Source: Trichomonas tenax (lineage: Eukaryota; Parabasalia; Trichomonadida; Trichomonadidae). From it: a DNA stretch of 23,076 nucleotides. Under the pieces are notes generated by a model, which saw nothing but the letters and a program-made list of their open reading frames with translations, was not told where the DNA came from and did no database searches. Location of the stretch: positions 1 to 23,076 of the forward strand of contig JALKBU010000829.1 of assembly GCA_023091735.1 (NCBI GenBank). The letters are read 5' to 3'. The translations under genes and the position numbers were made by a program. Position 1 is the first letter of the stretch. Every line of letters starts with the position of its first letter. Of this stretch, positions 8,479 through 17,305 are shown one piece after another.

Positions 8479-9700
8479 TCAAAAAACCATGAATTTTCGT
8501 TAAAAAATCAATTATTTTCCAAACAAAAAATCAAGAATCAGATGATTTCAACACAGAATCATATTACCCTCTTAGTGTAGATTTCAGATCTTGATTGATT
8601 CGCAGTAATTCGCATACGAATATTTTCGACATTTTAAACTTAAAAATCGCAGCCCAAACAGTTTTCACATTACATGCACTATGTTACTTTATTCATTTCG
8701 TAATCGCTTTTTCAAGATCGATATTATCGAAAATATCACCAGCGTACATTTAATATTGACACTTATTTTATCTCAAGCCTTACTACATATGAGGTGTAGT
8801 ATAATGTGGAATATGTTTTCAGTAAAAATATTTGTTTTTAAGTTATGAAATCATATAAAAATCTGCAAAACTCATAGCATACAAGTTTGATCACTTCAAG
8901 GATAGTTTGCTTGACCATCCGATGTATTATCGTTAACTAATAACGAGAACCAACAACAAAGATGAAATATCGACTAATACATTGGAATTCAAACAAGCTG
9001 TGTATTGAGAATATGATTTTTTGGCTGTAATGAAGTGAATGCAATAAGTTAAGCGGAATTTTCTTGTGAAATCTAATTTGATCAATATCATAATACTTAT
9101 TCATGATAGTGTCAAAGAATTAACGACAGCACTGTAGTTTTAAAGGAACTCTATCTAAATATAAACTACAGTATGGTTTAAGTCTACAAAACACAGACAA
9201 AATCAAAGAAAATATAGGTTTGACACCAAAATTCAAAAATTATTTAGAAAATGGTATTTTTAAGGCCACAAAAGCCCAATAACAATGTAATTTTAAGAAA
9301 TTACAGAATTTGTTATTAAAAAGTGAAAGTACTTCTTATGAAAAAGTCAATAGAAAAAATTAACTGAAAAACCTCACTTTTTGATAGCCTTAAAAAGTGC
9401 TATTTTAATGTTAGACAATGCTAAAATTTGATATTGAATTCGATTATTTTGAGCTCTTCTAAACCCAGATATACGAAAAGACTGAAAAAAACTGTCAATA
9501 CCACACGATTTCATTAGAAAGTAGCGCGATTTAACATGAAATATAGACTATATGAGTCATAAAGAGTTCAAAAAGCTAAACGAAGAGTAGATAATATAAA
9601 GGGAAAGAGAAAAAATTGATTTTTGAAAGAATGGTAAAATTACCCCTGCCTCTCACAAATGGGGTAACCGATAAACCTTCAGAAAAAGTTTCAGTTACAT
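8479..9700. other. Long AT-rich spacer and 5' flank of the Ras-like gene
   Basis: No ORF or RNA gene is supported. The last 40 bases carry likely promoter elements of the Ras-like gene: TAACCGATA (9665-9673, Myb-like core) and TCA (9691-9693) 7 bases before the ATG. Confidence 0.5.
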
Positions 9701-10234
9701 ATGTCGCAATACCCACAGCTCGTTGTGCTTGGAGATGGTGGCGTTGGCAAGACATCTATCATCCTTCGTTATACCCGCAATCAATTCAGTGAGACTTACG
9801 AGCCAACTCTCGAAGATAACTACCATGCAACAGTCAATCTCGACAGTGGACCATTCGAAATGGATATTGCTGATACAGCCGGTCAAGATGACTACAAGTC
9901 ACTCAGAGACCGTTACATGTCAACAGGAGACATATTCCTGATCGTTTATTCAGTCACAGAACCACGTACACTTAACACAGCTAAAGAAATGCTTACTCAA
10001 ATCAAAGTCATCAAAGAAGATAAATTCAAATTCCTCTTAGCTGGTAACAAGTGCGATATTTCAAGCCGACAGGTTACATATGATGATGGTAAGGCCGTAG
10101 CCGACGAATTCGGCGGCCGCTTCCTCGAGACATCTGCTAAGAAGGTTATCGGTATTAACGAAGCCTTCAAAGAGATCGCTCTTATGTTAAAGGATAACAA
10201 TAAGGTTGATACAAACTGCGCATGCGAAATTTAA
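9701..10234 (+). CDS. Ras-like small GTPase
   Basis: This 177-residue protein of the Ras/Rap/Ral type is probably a membrane-linked signalling switch. The P-loop GDGGVGKT is at 11-18, switch I YEPTLEDNY at 33-41 has effector T36, switch II DTAGQDDY at 58-65 has catalytic Q62, NKCD is at 116-119 and ETSAK at 143-147. The Ras assignment follows from YxPTxEDxY and DTAGQxxY, which Rabs lack. The C-terminus is unusual: it ends NCACEI, so the cysteines are at positions -5 and -3 and the last four residues do not form a CaaX box. Prenylation, if any, would be non-canonical. TCA (9691) lies 7 bases before the ATG. The stop codon lies within TAAA, which matches the UAAA polyadenylation signal known in Trichomonas. 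Confidence 0.93.
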   Translation: MSQYPQLVVLGDGGVGKTSIILRYTRNQFSETYEPTLEDNYHATVNLDSGPFEMDIADTAGQDDYKSLRDRYMSTGDIFLIVYSVTEPRTLNTAKEMLTQIKVIKEDKFKFLLAGNKCDISSRQVTYDDGKAVADEFGGRFLETSAKKVIGINEAFKEIALMLKDNNKVDTNCACEI

Positions 10235-10940
10235 ATTACACAAACATATTAAGTCGGTATTAAAGAGTACAGCAATGATTTTAAAAGCCGTCTTTTTTAT
10301 AACTAAAATTAAAGTTTTTAAACACGATATCTATTTAAATCAAAAAATTGTCATTTTAATCCAAAAATTCACTCAACCTATAAAGCACGCCTCACGAGCT
10401 GCTCCCTAATCATCAATCGAATGCGTTATTCGATGAAAGTTTGCGACCACAGATCTGATATTGTTTGTTTCGTGCTTTGCTATTATACAGCACCCGTCGG
10501 TGTCAGTTTCCATATATAAATAGCTGGCCAATAGCAGCCAGATTTCGGCCAAACTGTAAAAATTTTTTAATAAGACCACTTATAAAAATAATCGCTTTTC
10601 TGCCCTTTAGATATAACCCGACGCATAAGAAATTTGTGTATGTGAGTTCGTTCATTTATTTAACAGGAAAAAGTTATATTTGTCAATATTGAATTTGTTA
10701 TAAATGCATATCACCACATTTCAATATCATAATTCTCTTATATTTCTTTTTGCTGTTATATTGGAATCATGTTGGTTGATGGAAACGCTTTTGTTAATTA
10801 TGGAAAAAATATATAAAACTGTGATTTGCTATGAAATGAAGGGAAGCAGTTCATATACGATAACAAAAACTATCTATTTATTTTAAAGAATATTAATATG
10901 AAAATATTAATAATTCGAAATACATAACAGAAAATTTGTA
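10235..10940. other. Spacer with a hairpin-rich block
   Basis: The block from about 10380 to 10560 is richer in G+C than its surroundings and carries several stem-loops: ATCGAAT/ATTCGAT around a 5-base loop (10416-10434), GTGCT/AGCAC (about 10472-10493), and TGGCC/GGCCA (about 10525-10551). It may contain an RNA gene, but I recognise no known class. Short ATG-initiated ORFs here (10704-10886) look random. Confidence 0.4.
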
Positions 10941-11606
10941 TTATATTAATAGAGTAGGTAAGTCCGAGGTTCGACGCCTGGCAATTTCTTGCGTTAATTC
11001 TTTCTTATCAAACATCTTTTGTTGCCAAGCATCTTCGTTGATTTCAACTTTCTTATCTAGCAAACTGAACTTCATTTTGATTAAATTCACGAGCTCGGCT
11101 TGTTTATTGACAATATATGTCGATTTTTCTTGAGATGATTTAAGTAAAGATGTAATTTGATTATGAATAGTGTCATCTGGTCTCAGCTCCAATAGAGCCG
11201 CAGATAATTGATTAATTGTTTTTTCAATATCGGTCCGAGTTTTGATTGCGCTGGTTTGGATTTGATGAAAATGAGTGATATCCTCATTTTGGAACGTGTC
11301 AAGTTCGATTTGAATCGAATTTAGTAATTCTTCCTTTTTGGATGAAGATGCAGAAATTCTCTTCAGTAAATCTTTTCTTGTTGCTTCTTCATTGATTGCT
11401 TCGACCCTACAAGAAGTAGCATAGTTCCTGGACGCCACTTTCGGGTTAATTTGATTCGACGAAAAGACAGGAATCGAAGATTCTTGATTTAATTGTTCCA
11501 TTCTCTGCGAAAGACTTTCCATCTGCTGCTTTATCGCCATCCTCTCCTTCCGCATGGAAAGGATTTCGTTGATAATTCGATCTTTTTCATCAGGCGGAAG
11601 TTGCAT
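10941..11606 (-). CDS. Coiled-coil protein of unknown function
   Basis: This is a 221-residue hydrophilic protein with no membrane segment and no signal peptide. Residues 5-45 (KDRIINEILSMRKERMAIKQ and on) and about 72-205 are rich in Glu, Lys, Gln and Leu with heptad spacing, so two coiled-coil blocks are separated by a Ser/Asn-rich linker. The C-terminus ends RRRTSDLPTLLI. I do not recognise a family; a cytoskeletal or structural role is only a guess. The ATG at 11606 is preceded directly by TCATCAG, an initiator-like position. The gene is divergent from OsmC with 703 bases between them. Confidence 0.65.
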   Translation of the reverse strand: MQLPPDEKDRIINEILSMRKERMAIKQQMESLSQRMEQLNQESSIPVFSSNQINPKVASRNYATSCRVEAINEEATRKDLLKRISASSSKKEELLNSIQIELDTFQNEDITHFHQIQTSAIKTRTDIEKTINQLSAALLELRPDDTIHNQITSLLKSSQEKSTYIVNKQAELVNLIKMKFSLLDKKVEINEDAWQQKMFDKKELTQEIARRRTSDLPTLLI

Positions 11607-12309
11607 CTGATGAAAAAAAAATATTTTCCCAAGAAAAAACGTGACTTGTAAAGATCAAAATATTTTTGTCCGATATTAAAAACACAGCTTCTTTACTGCA
11701 TTTAAAGTCTATTTTCTCGGTAAATTAGAGATCAAAAGGCGTTTTTGAACTCATTTGGCAATCAAAACATGGCAAACCGATATGGAGAGTGTGTAAATTG
11801 ACTTATTTTTGTATGGTAATGGCTTTGGCATAGCTACAGCATTAACTTCTTTCATATATTGAATGAACAAAACTTGAATATTCAACTTTTTCCAGCCAAA
11901 CTGTGCAAATAATTTCTATTCCTAAAATAAACTCTAATTGTGAATTTAAATTTTATTAAATTTAATAAAATGCATAAAAAAATATCGAAATATAGAACTT
12001 TTCTTATCATAATTTTTTTTTGCTTTTCAATTTGCAAAAATTAAAAAACTTTAATTGAGCTCTTTTAGTGGTACGGTTAGAAAGCAGTGGAGGAGGTGAG
12101 TATAGATATAGTATTTGTGAGATAAATTATGTAATATATTTTGTTTAGGAGCATTTTCCCCAATATCGATATTGTTTTGGTAACTTACCCATCGAAGATA
12201 AGGTAGTAGTCATAGTCAAATGACACAAATCTCAATTTTTAGAAGTGAGATAAATTTTCCTCTGACGATTATTTTTCATTCAATAAGAAAATTGTCAAAT
12301 TAACAAAAA
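11607..12309. promoter_or_regulatory. Divergent intergenic region (coiled-coil gene / OsmC)
   Basis: AT-rich sequence that must hold the promoters of both flanking genes. On the OsmC side, TCA at 12295-12297 lies 13 bases before the ATG, and GACGATTA lies about 45 bases upstream. ACGGTTA (about 12073) is a further Myb-like match. No ORF is supported. Confidence 0.4.
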
Positions 12310-12735
12310 ATGTTGTCTTCTATCTCAAACTTCGCATCATTCAGCAAAGTTACAACGAGATTTATCAACGGCCACGACTGGGTGTCGACAAACAGTGAAG
12401 GAAAGTCTCTTACTTTCTCTGCTGGCGAAGGAAGGTTCCCAGATCCACCGGAAGCTGTCGTTATGGCATTAGGAGCGTGCTCTGGTGAGACAGTCAAGGC
12501 CATTTTCGACTTCAAAAAGTACAAATACAGTAAGATTGATATCGACATAGATTATGATTTCAACAGAAAGCCACAAAAACACCTTGACAACATCAACATC
12601 TACGTTTCAACTGATGCAGACATTGATCCAGAGAGAATGCAGAAAGTTCTCGAAACAACAGAGAACAAAGGTTGCATTGTCGCAGGCTCTCTTAAGCACA
12701 ATTCTAAAGTCAAGGCCCACTACAAGAAAATATAA
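12310..12735 (+). CDS. osmC: OsmC-family peroxide reductase, probably hydrogenosomal
   Basis: This 141-residue OsmC/Ohr-fold protein likely reduces organic and hydrogen peroxides with a Cys pair, C57 in PPEAVVMALGACSGE and C122 in ENKGCIVAGSL. Spacing and context match the family. The N-terminus MLSSISNFASFSK resembles the short Ser-rich MLS-type presequences that direct trichomonad proteins to hydrogenosomes, although the usual Arg before the cleavage site is not obvious. A hydrogenosomal OsmC is known in Trichomonas vaginalis. The length is typical. TCA at 12295 is 13 bases upstream of the ATG. The stop codon sits in TATAAAG, which includes a UAAA-type polyadenylation signal. The family call is firm; the localisation is an inference. 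Confidence 0.9.
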   Translation: MLSSISNFASFSKVTTRFINGHDWVSTNSEGKSLTFSAGEGRFPDPPEAVVMALGACSGETVKAIFDFKKYKYSKIDIDIDYDFNRKPQKHLDNINIYVSTDADIDPERMQKVLETTENKGCIVAGSLKHNSKVKAHYKKI

Positions 12736-13157
12736 AGTTTAGTTTTTGATTACATTGATATCAAACTTTGAATTTGAATTTCAAAATTACATCAAAAATG
12801 ACACTGCAAAATTATTTACATTCTTACAAAAGACAATTTTATTATATTATCATAGGTCGAAAAAAATAAAATATTTATAGAAAATTCAATATCAATATAA
12901 TTTATCATTGCTGCTCAAATGATAGCTTTTAAAAACTGTTCCAAAAGCAAATTATTCATAGATTAGCTTCGAATTATTGATAATTATCATTTTCAACAAA
13001 GATGGTTTATTTTTGACAAATAAACACCAATTTTCATGACATTTTAGAGATTTTCGACATGTAAAATATTCACAGTCGTCATTTTTCATTCAAAAGATTT
13101 ATTCTGACATGTAAATCAAGATTTACATATCATCTTGGTAAATATTCTGGCAAAATA
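12736..13157. other. 5' flank of the DNA polymerase gene
   Basis: AT-rich spacer. GACATGTAAA occurs twice (about 13057 and 13105), and CATTTTTCATTCAA is similar to the flank of OsmC. No TCA element stands as close to the polymerase ATG as in neighbouring genes. Confidence 0.4.
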
Positions 13158-15917
13158 ATGGTCTTATCAGATTTCGTTCCTCCTTATTTTCCACCACAGT
13201 GGAAGAGAGAGGGAGGTGAAGTGAAGACAGACACGAAGTTCTACGTTTTAAAGATCGAATATCATCAAACTTCGATTGTTAAAGAAGATATCGAACACGA
13301 AGAAGACATTGTTGATGTAGAAGGCATCATTTACGTCTTCGGTGTCGATGCACAAGGAAGATCAATCGCGTTAACCATTAAAAATTTTATGCCGTTTTTT
13401 TATCTGAAATATAATGGTCCAGAATCAACAAAAGATATCGATTACATGTCACTCAAATTAGATCTCAACGCAAAACTAAATAATACAATACCAAAGATTG
13501 AAGATGTCGAGATGTTTAATTTCGTTGGTTATAAAGAAGAGAAAGAGAAATATATTCGCGTTTATACGAAAAATTTCCTGAATGGTTTCGGATTAGAAGA
13601 GGTAACAGAATCAATACGCAATAAATGGCTCGTTTACGAATCTCAAATAACAACTGGAACAAGATTTGCAACAGTTACAGGAATCAATCCAGGAATGTGG
13701 TTGGAAACTAACGCATCTTTGGTGAAACTTTCTGATAGACTTACAAACTCAAATTTCGAATTTACGATTGATTATCAAAACTTCGAATACACAATAAAAG
13801 ACGGACCAGCACCGGATTTACGTATATTGTACATTACTCAATTTAAGCATTCGGAAGATAAACCAATTTCAATTTCAACTTTATTGAAACAAGGTGATAA
13901 ACAGATCTGTAGTACTTGCTTCGTGTGTGGCAATCCAGATGTTGTTGAAAACGTCTTTGTTTACGATACACACAAACAATTAACTGATTCTGTTGCAAGT
14001 TTCATTCGTTATGTTGATCCTGATATAATTATCAGTCCGGAGCCACTTACAGCGTCTGTTTTCAATTCAGATATAAATAGAAAGATTGGACAATCAGATA
14101 CAACATTGTATGGACGCGTTTCATTGAATATCTTGCAATATCTTAAATATAACAGGTTTTCGACTGCAAATGATATAAAAGTTGCTGCGCATGATATTTT
14201 AGGTGTTGAGATTTCAACAATTCTTAAACCAATGCCTCATCAAAGGCCTCCTGTTAAATTATTAGCGAACATTGGATTCAAAGAAGTTACATCTCTATGC
14301 AAGATCACGGAAAAAGTCAAATTCATTCCTTTCTCAATCGAATATTGCAAAGCAATGCATGTTTCAATTTCATCAGGTTCCAATAATAATATGATGGAGA
14401 AAGTTTGGTCTACGATATACGAAAAATGTCATAAACTCGGATACATTGTCAATAAAACTTACAAATCGCGTGTTAAGCCAACAAAAGGCGGTCTTTGTTT
14501 AGCTCCTAAAGCCGGATATTACAGAGACGTTGTTGCTGTTTTGGACTTCGAAAGTTTGTATCCGAGTATCATGATATCACGTAATATGTGTTTCTCGACT
14601 TATCTCGGCAAAATTGATCCCGATGAATTCACAAATGTTCCTGGCGAACAACCTCAAGAAGACGAAAATGCTGAAGAAGGAGAAGGTCCAAAGGTATCAA
14701 AGGATGACGAATTACTCAATGAACCAGAAACTCCTTATTGTGAATTCACTGACAAACGCAAAGGAATTCTTCCAATGATTCTCGAAGAATTAGTTTCAAA
14801 ACGTAAAGAAGTCAAACAGCATATAGAAGAAATTGAAAAACGCACCGAGAAAACAAATGATGATCTGAAGTTAATCGATACATTAAATTGCAAGCAAAGC
14901 GCTTTGAAAGTTGGCGCAAACAGCGTTTATGGATTCACTTCAAGAGAACCACTTGGTTGTTTGGATATTGGTGGCGAAATCACACACCATGGCCGCGTTT
15001 GTTTATTGAAGGCGAAGAAAGAAGTCGAGAATTTAGGTTTTGAGATTATTTATGGAGATACAGATTCATTGATGATTGCATTGAAAGGCAAGACAATACA
15101 AGAAGCTATTGAATTATCTAATTTCATCGGAACACAAGTCACGAATCTCTTTCAATCTCCAATCAAGTTCCGTCTCAACAATATTTTCAAGAACTTCTTG
15201 ATACAAATGAAGAAGCGCTATGTAGCAATGGAATATGATGTTCACGATGGACATCCAATTGGTGTTGAATTAAAGGGTGTTTACTCCACAAGAACAAACG
15301 AATGCGAGTTTCTTAGAGAATTAGCAACACAAATGTTTACTGTCCTTATTACAGATGATAACTTAAATGATGCACTTCAATGCGTCGAAGATGGATTCCA
15401 CAAATTATTCCATGATGAAATAGAATACAGAAAGTTTGTCATCACTGGGCAGATTAATAAATATGTTTACAAGGTCAAGAATGCTTTTGTTGAAGTGAGC
15501 AAAAGAATGGCAGAAAGAACATTACTTCCACCTGCTTTAAAAGGAGACTCAGTAAGTTATATTGTCTTCAATACCGATAAACCAAGAGATCCTATTTACG
15601 TCAAAGCAGAAGATCCTTCATATGGACTCCGCAAAGGTTTATGCACAGAATTCACTTATTATGCAACAAAAGTCATCAAGTTATTGGATGAAATTAAAAT
15701 CGTTGATACTCCGACAGTCGAAGATAGAAAGAAGAAATTGGACATTCTCAACAAAGCAAACGTGAAACAGAAGTTTGCTCACACAGCAAAAGAACCAAAA
15801 GAAGTCTTAGAAGCAAAATGCATTGAATGTCGAGGAGGAGATTTCAGTGATATCGAATGTTTATCGCTCAATTGTCAAAATTGTCTTAAGATTGCTCAAT
15901 CGAAAGCAATGCCCTAA
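13158..15917 (+). CDS. Family B DNA polymerase, delta-type, exonuclease site lost
   Basis: This is a 919-residue catalytic polymerase. Polymerase motif A is LDFESLYPSIM (D463), motif B is KVGANSVYGFT (584-594) and motif C is YGDTDSL (632-638, D634 and D636), so DNA synthesis activity is plausible. KKRYVAMEYD and KAEDPSYGL also fit the palm/thumb of Pol delta and zeta. The N-terminal OB/exonuclease part is delta-like, but the exonuclease residues are gone: Exo I SFDIE reads YITQF (225-229), Exo II is SPEPLTASVF in place of GYNIxNFDxxYL, and the Exo III Asp is missing near EYCKAMHV. After motif A the text NMCFSTYLG is zeta-like. The C-terminus has one C-x2-C-x9-C-x4-C module (888, 891, 901, 906), like the CysB iron-sulphur site; the CysA zinc site is absent. 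It is shorter than typical Pol delta (about 1100). It is a paralogue or a zeta-like translesion enzyme, not the proofreading replicase. Confidence 0.9.
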   Translation: MVLSDFVPPYFPPQWKREGGEVKTDTKFYVLKIEYHQTSIVKEDIEHEEDIVDVEGIIYVFGVDAQGRSIALTIKNFMPFFYLKYNGPESTKDIDYMSLKLDLNAKLNNTIPKIEDVEMFNFVGYKEEKEKYIRVYTKNFLNGFGLEEVTESIRNKWLVYESQITTGTRFATVTGINPGMWLETNASLVKLSDRLTNSNFEFTIDYQNFEYTIKDGPAPDLRILYITQFKHSEDKPISISTLLKQGDKQICSTCFVCGNPDVVENVFVYDTHKQLTDSVASFIRYVDPDIIISPEPLTASVFNSDINRKIGQSDTTLYGRVSLNILQYLKYNRFSTANDIKVAAHDILGVEISTILKPMPHQRPPVKLLANIGFKEVTSLCKITEKVKFIPFSIEYCKAMHVSISSGSNNNMMEKVWSTIYEKCHKLGYIVNKTYKSRVKPTKGGLCLAPKAGYYRDVVAVLDFESLYPSIMISRNMCFSTYLGKIDPDEFTNVPGEQPQEDENAEEGEGPKVSKDDELLNEPETPYCEFTDKRKGILPMILEELVSKRKEVKQHIEEIEKRTEKTNDDLKLIDTLNCKQSALKVGANSVYGFTSREPLGCLDIGGEITHHGRVCLLKAKKEVENLGFEIIYGDTDSLMIALKGKTIQEAIELSNFIGTQVTNLFQSPIKFRLNNIFKNFLIQMKKRYVAMEYDVHDGHPIGVELKGVYSTRTNECEFLRELATQMFTVLITDDNLNDALQCVEDGFHKLFHDEIEYRKFVITGQINKYVYKVKNAFVEVSKRMAERTLLPPALKGDSVSYIVFNTDKPRDPIYVKAEDPSYGLRKGLCTEFTYYATKVIKLLDEIKIVDTPTVEDRKKKLDILNKANVKQKFAHTAKEPKEVLEAKCIECRGGDFSDIECLSLNCQNCLKIAQSKAMP

Positions 15918-16029
15918 AATAATTTTGAAGAAAGATTAAAAACAAAAATTTAGACTTATGTATACATAATATAGATCATATGAAAGGTAATGTATCATAA
16001 TTAATGAATAAATATCAATATTCTCAAAA
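15918..16029. terminator. Convergent 3' ends of polymerase and longin genes
   Basis: Only 112 bases separate the two stop codons. The polymerase stop lies in CCCTAAAAT, which contains TAAA, a UAAA-type polyadenylation signal as known from Trichomonas. The opposite strand has TAATTT after the longin stop. Confidence 0.35.
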
Positions 16030-16740
16030 TTATTTCGATGTGTGCTTATTTATACATTGTGATAGCTTGAAACCTCCGCATGCAATGACAGCAACAATAA
16101 TTGCGACAATTATGATGAATATTGCAATTAATATTGCGATTTTATGGCGTTGCCAACAAATCTTTAAACGAAGTTGTGTAAGAGATTCATCATAGTGTTC
16201 TTGATTGAATGTTATCGTTAAATCTGTATTTTGTTCGTTATTGGGTAACAAAGATTCTTCTCTTGAGTCTTCAAGCCTCACAACAGGATCAGGGTCCACA
16301 GGAAGCTTGTGCTCATCGAGAATAATCTCAGGATGGTCATTTTCTTCAGGTTCTTTCTCTTCTTTTCGAACTTTATTGAATTTATCGATCAATTCTTTTA
16401 TCTTTGGATCAAATTTCGACGCCATTTCGTCTTCGCTCATCTTATTGTCTTCTGGATCATAAAAAGAAAGCCATGTTTTTTTCAACTCGCTCAAAAAAGC
16501 GCCACAACTCGATGTATCGACGGCTTTGTCTGTCATTACGACGTAATTCGCCGATTTGTCTGAGCGAACAGTGTATAAATGTGAGCGTTTCTCTACAACA
16601 GATATTGGAAAGCTTTTGTCGAGTTTGTCGAGCAGATTCGCTGTCTCCGTATCAATCAGAACGTCGTCCCTCGGAAATTGTGTCAAAATTTTTGTGTCGA
16701 GGGAAACTGCGCCAAATCTAAATAAACCAACTTTTTCCAT
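16030..16740 (-). CDS. Longin-domain, tail-anchored membrane protein without a SNARE motif
   Basis: A 236-residue protein. Residues 1 to about 112 look like a longin domain: a mixed alpha/beta N-terminus with the strand-helix block HLYTVRSDKSANYVVMTDKA and then FLSELKKTWLSFY, as in VAMP7/Sec22/Ykt6. A very acidic linker follows (about 113-175). Residues 201-221 are a strong hydrophobic segment (IAILIAIFIIIVAIIVAVIAC) with a short 15-residue tail, so it is tail-anchored. The 60-residue R-SNARE heptad region normally placed between longin and membrane anchor is not recognisable. This architecture recalls plant phytolongins. It probably acts in vesicle trafficking as a regulator rather than in fusion. 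No initiator-like TCA is near the ATG. The longin assignment is from pattern, not search. Confidence 0.75.
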   Translation of the reverse strand: MEKVGLFRFGAVSLDTKILTQFPRDDVLIDTETANLLDKLDKSFPISVVEKRSHLYTVRSDKSANYVVMTDKAVDTSSCGAFLSELKKTWLSFYDPEDNKMSEDEMASKFDPKIKELIDKFNKVRKEEKEPEENDHPEIILDEHKLPVDPDPVVRLEDSREESLLPNNEQNTDLTITFNQEHYDESLTQLRLKICWQRHKIAILIAIFIIIVAIIVAVIACGGFKLSQCINKHTSK

Positions 16741-17305
16741 AAATATCTTAAAACGATTATTTTCACCTCAATTGGTATTATTTGACATATGTCAAAATTT
16801 TTCATAATAAATCGAAACATTTCTTTTGAATAATATGCTTTTCAAACTTTTCTATCTCATACAACTATTTGGCTTAGTATAGGCTATTATTAAGTTAAAT
16901 GTTTATAGTATCCTATCGCTTCAATATATGTGATTTTAAAATGTTGAAGGTTTTTAATGTTAAATATCCCATTTTGTAAAGTCAAAATTTGGGCATTTGA
17001 ATATTTTATTTGTCAAATATTTTCTGCTTATTTTTTGTCACGTAAAGCAATTTTAAAAACAGATTAAATTTTGATGAACGTTAAAAGTTCACAAAATTTG
17101 AATAATGTTTTGTAAATGTAAAGCATATTTTGTTTTGTAAATGTTGATTTTTGTCATGTAAAATCTATTTCTTTTCTCAAGAAATCAAAAATGAGCTTGA
17201 ATTCGATGGTGGATATATTCTATAGAAAGAACAAAGTTGAAATATAGATAAGATTTAGTAAAATAACTTGTAATAAAACCATTTTGTTCAAATTTACTTG
17301 GAAAC
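16741..17305. other. AT-rich spacer, 5' flank of longin gene
   Basis: It contains several variants of TTTTGT-(CAYG)-TAAA (for example about 17034 and 17150) and TTTTGTAAATGTAAAG (about 17107). I see no gene. Confidence 0.4.

Noticed and set aside
8326..8580. 84-codon open frame over the MITE
   Set aside because: It starts at TTG and covers the non-coding transposon ends; the same text in copy 2 is equally non-coding.
10106..10129. EcoRI, NotI and XhoI sites in a row, looking like a cloning polylinker
   Set aside because: The sites fall inside the Ras-like frame and encode DEFGGRFLETSAK, including the conserved ETSAK motif. They are a coincidence of codon use, not vector sequence.
16205..16807. 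Several plus-strand open frames opposite the longin gene
   Set aside because: They are shadows of the acidic, low-complexity coding strand.
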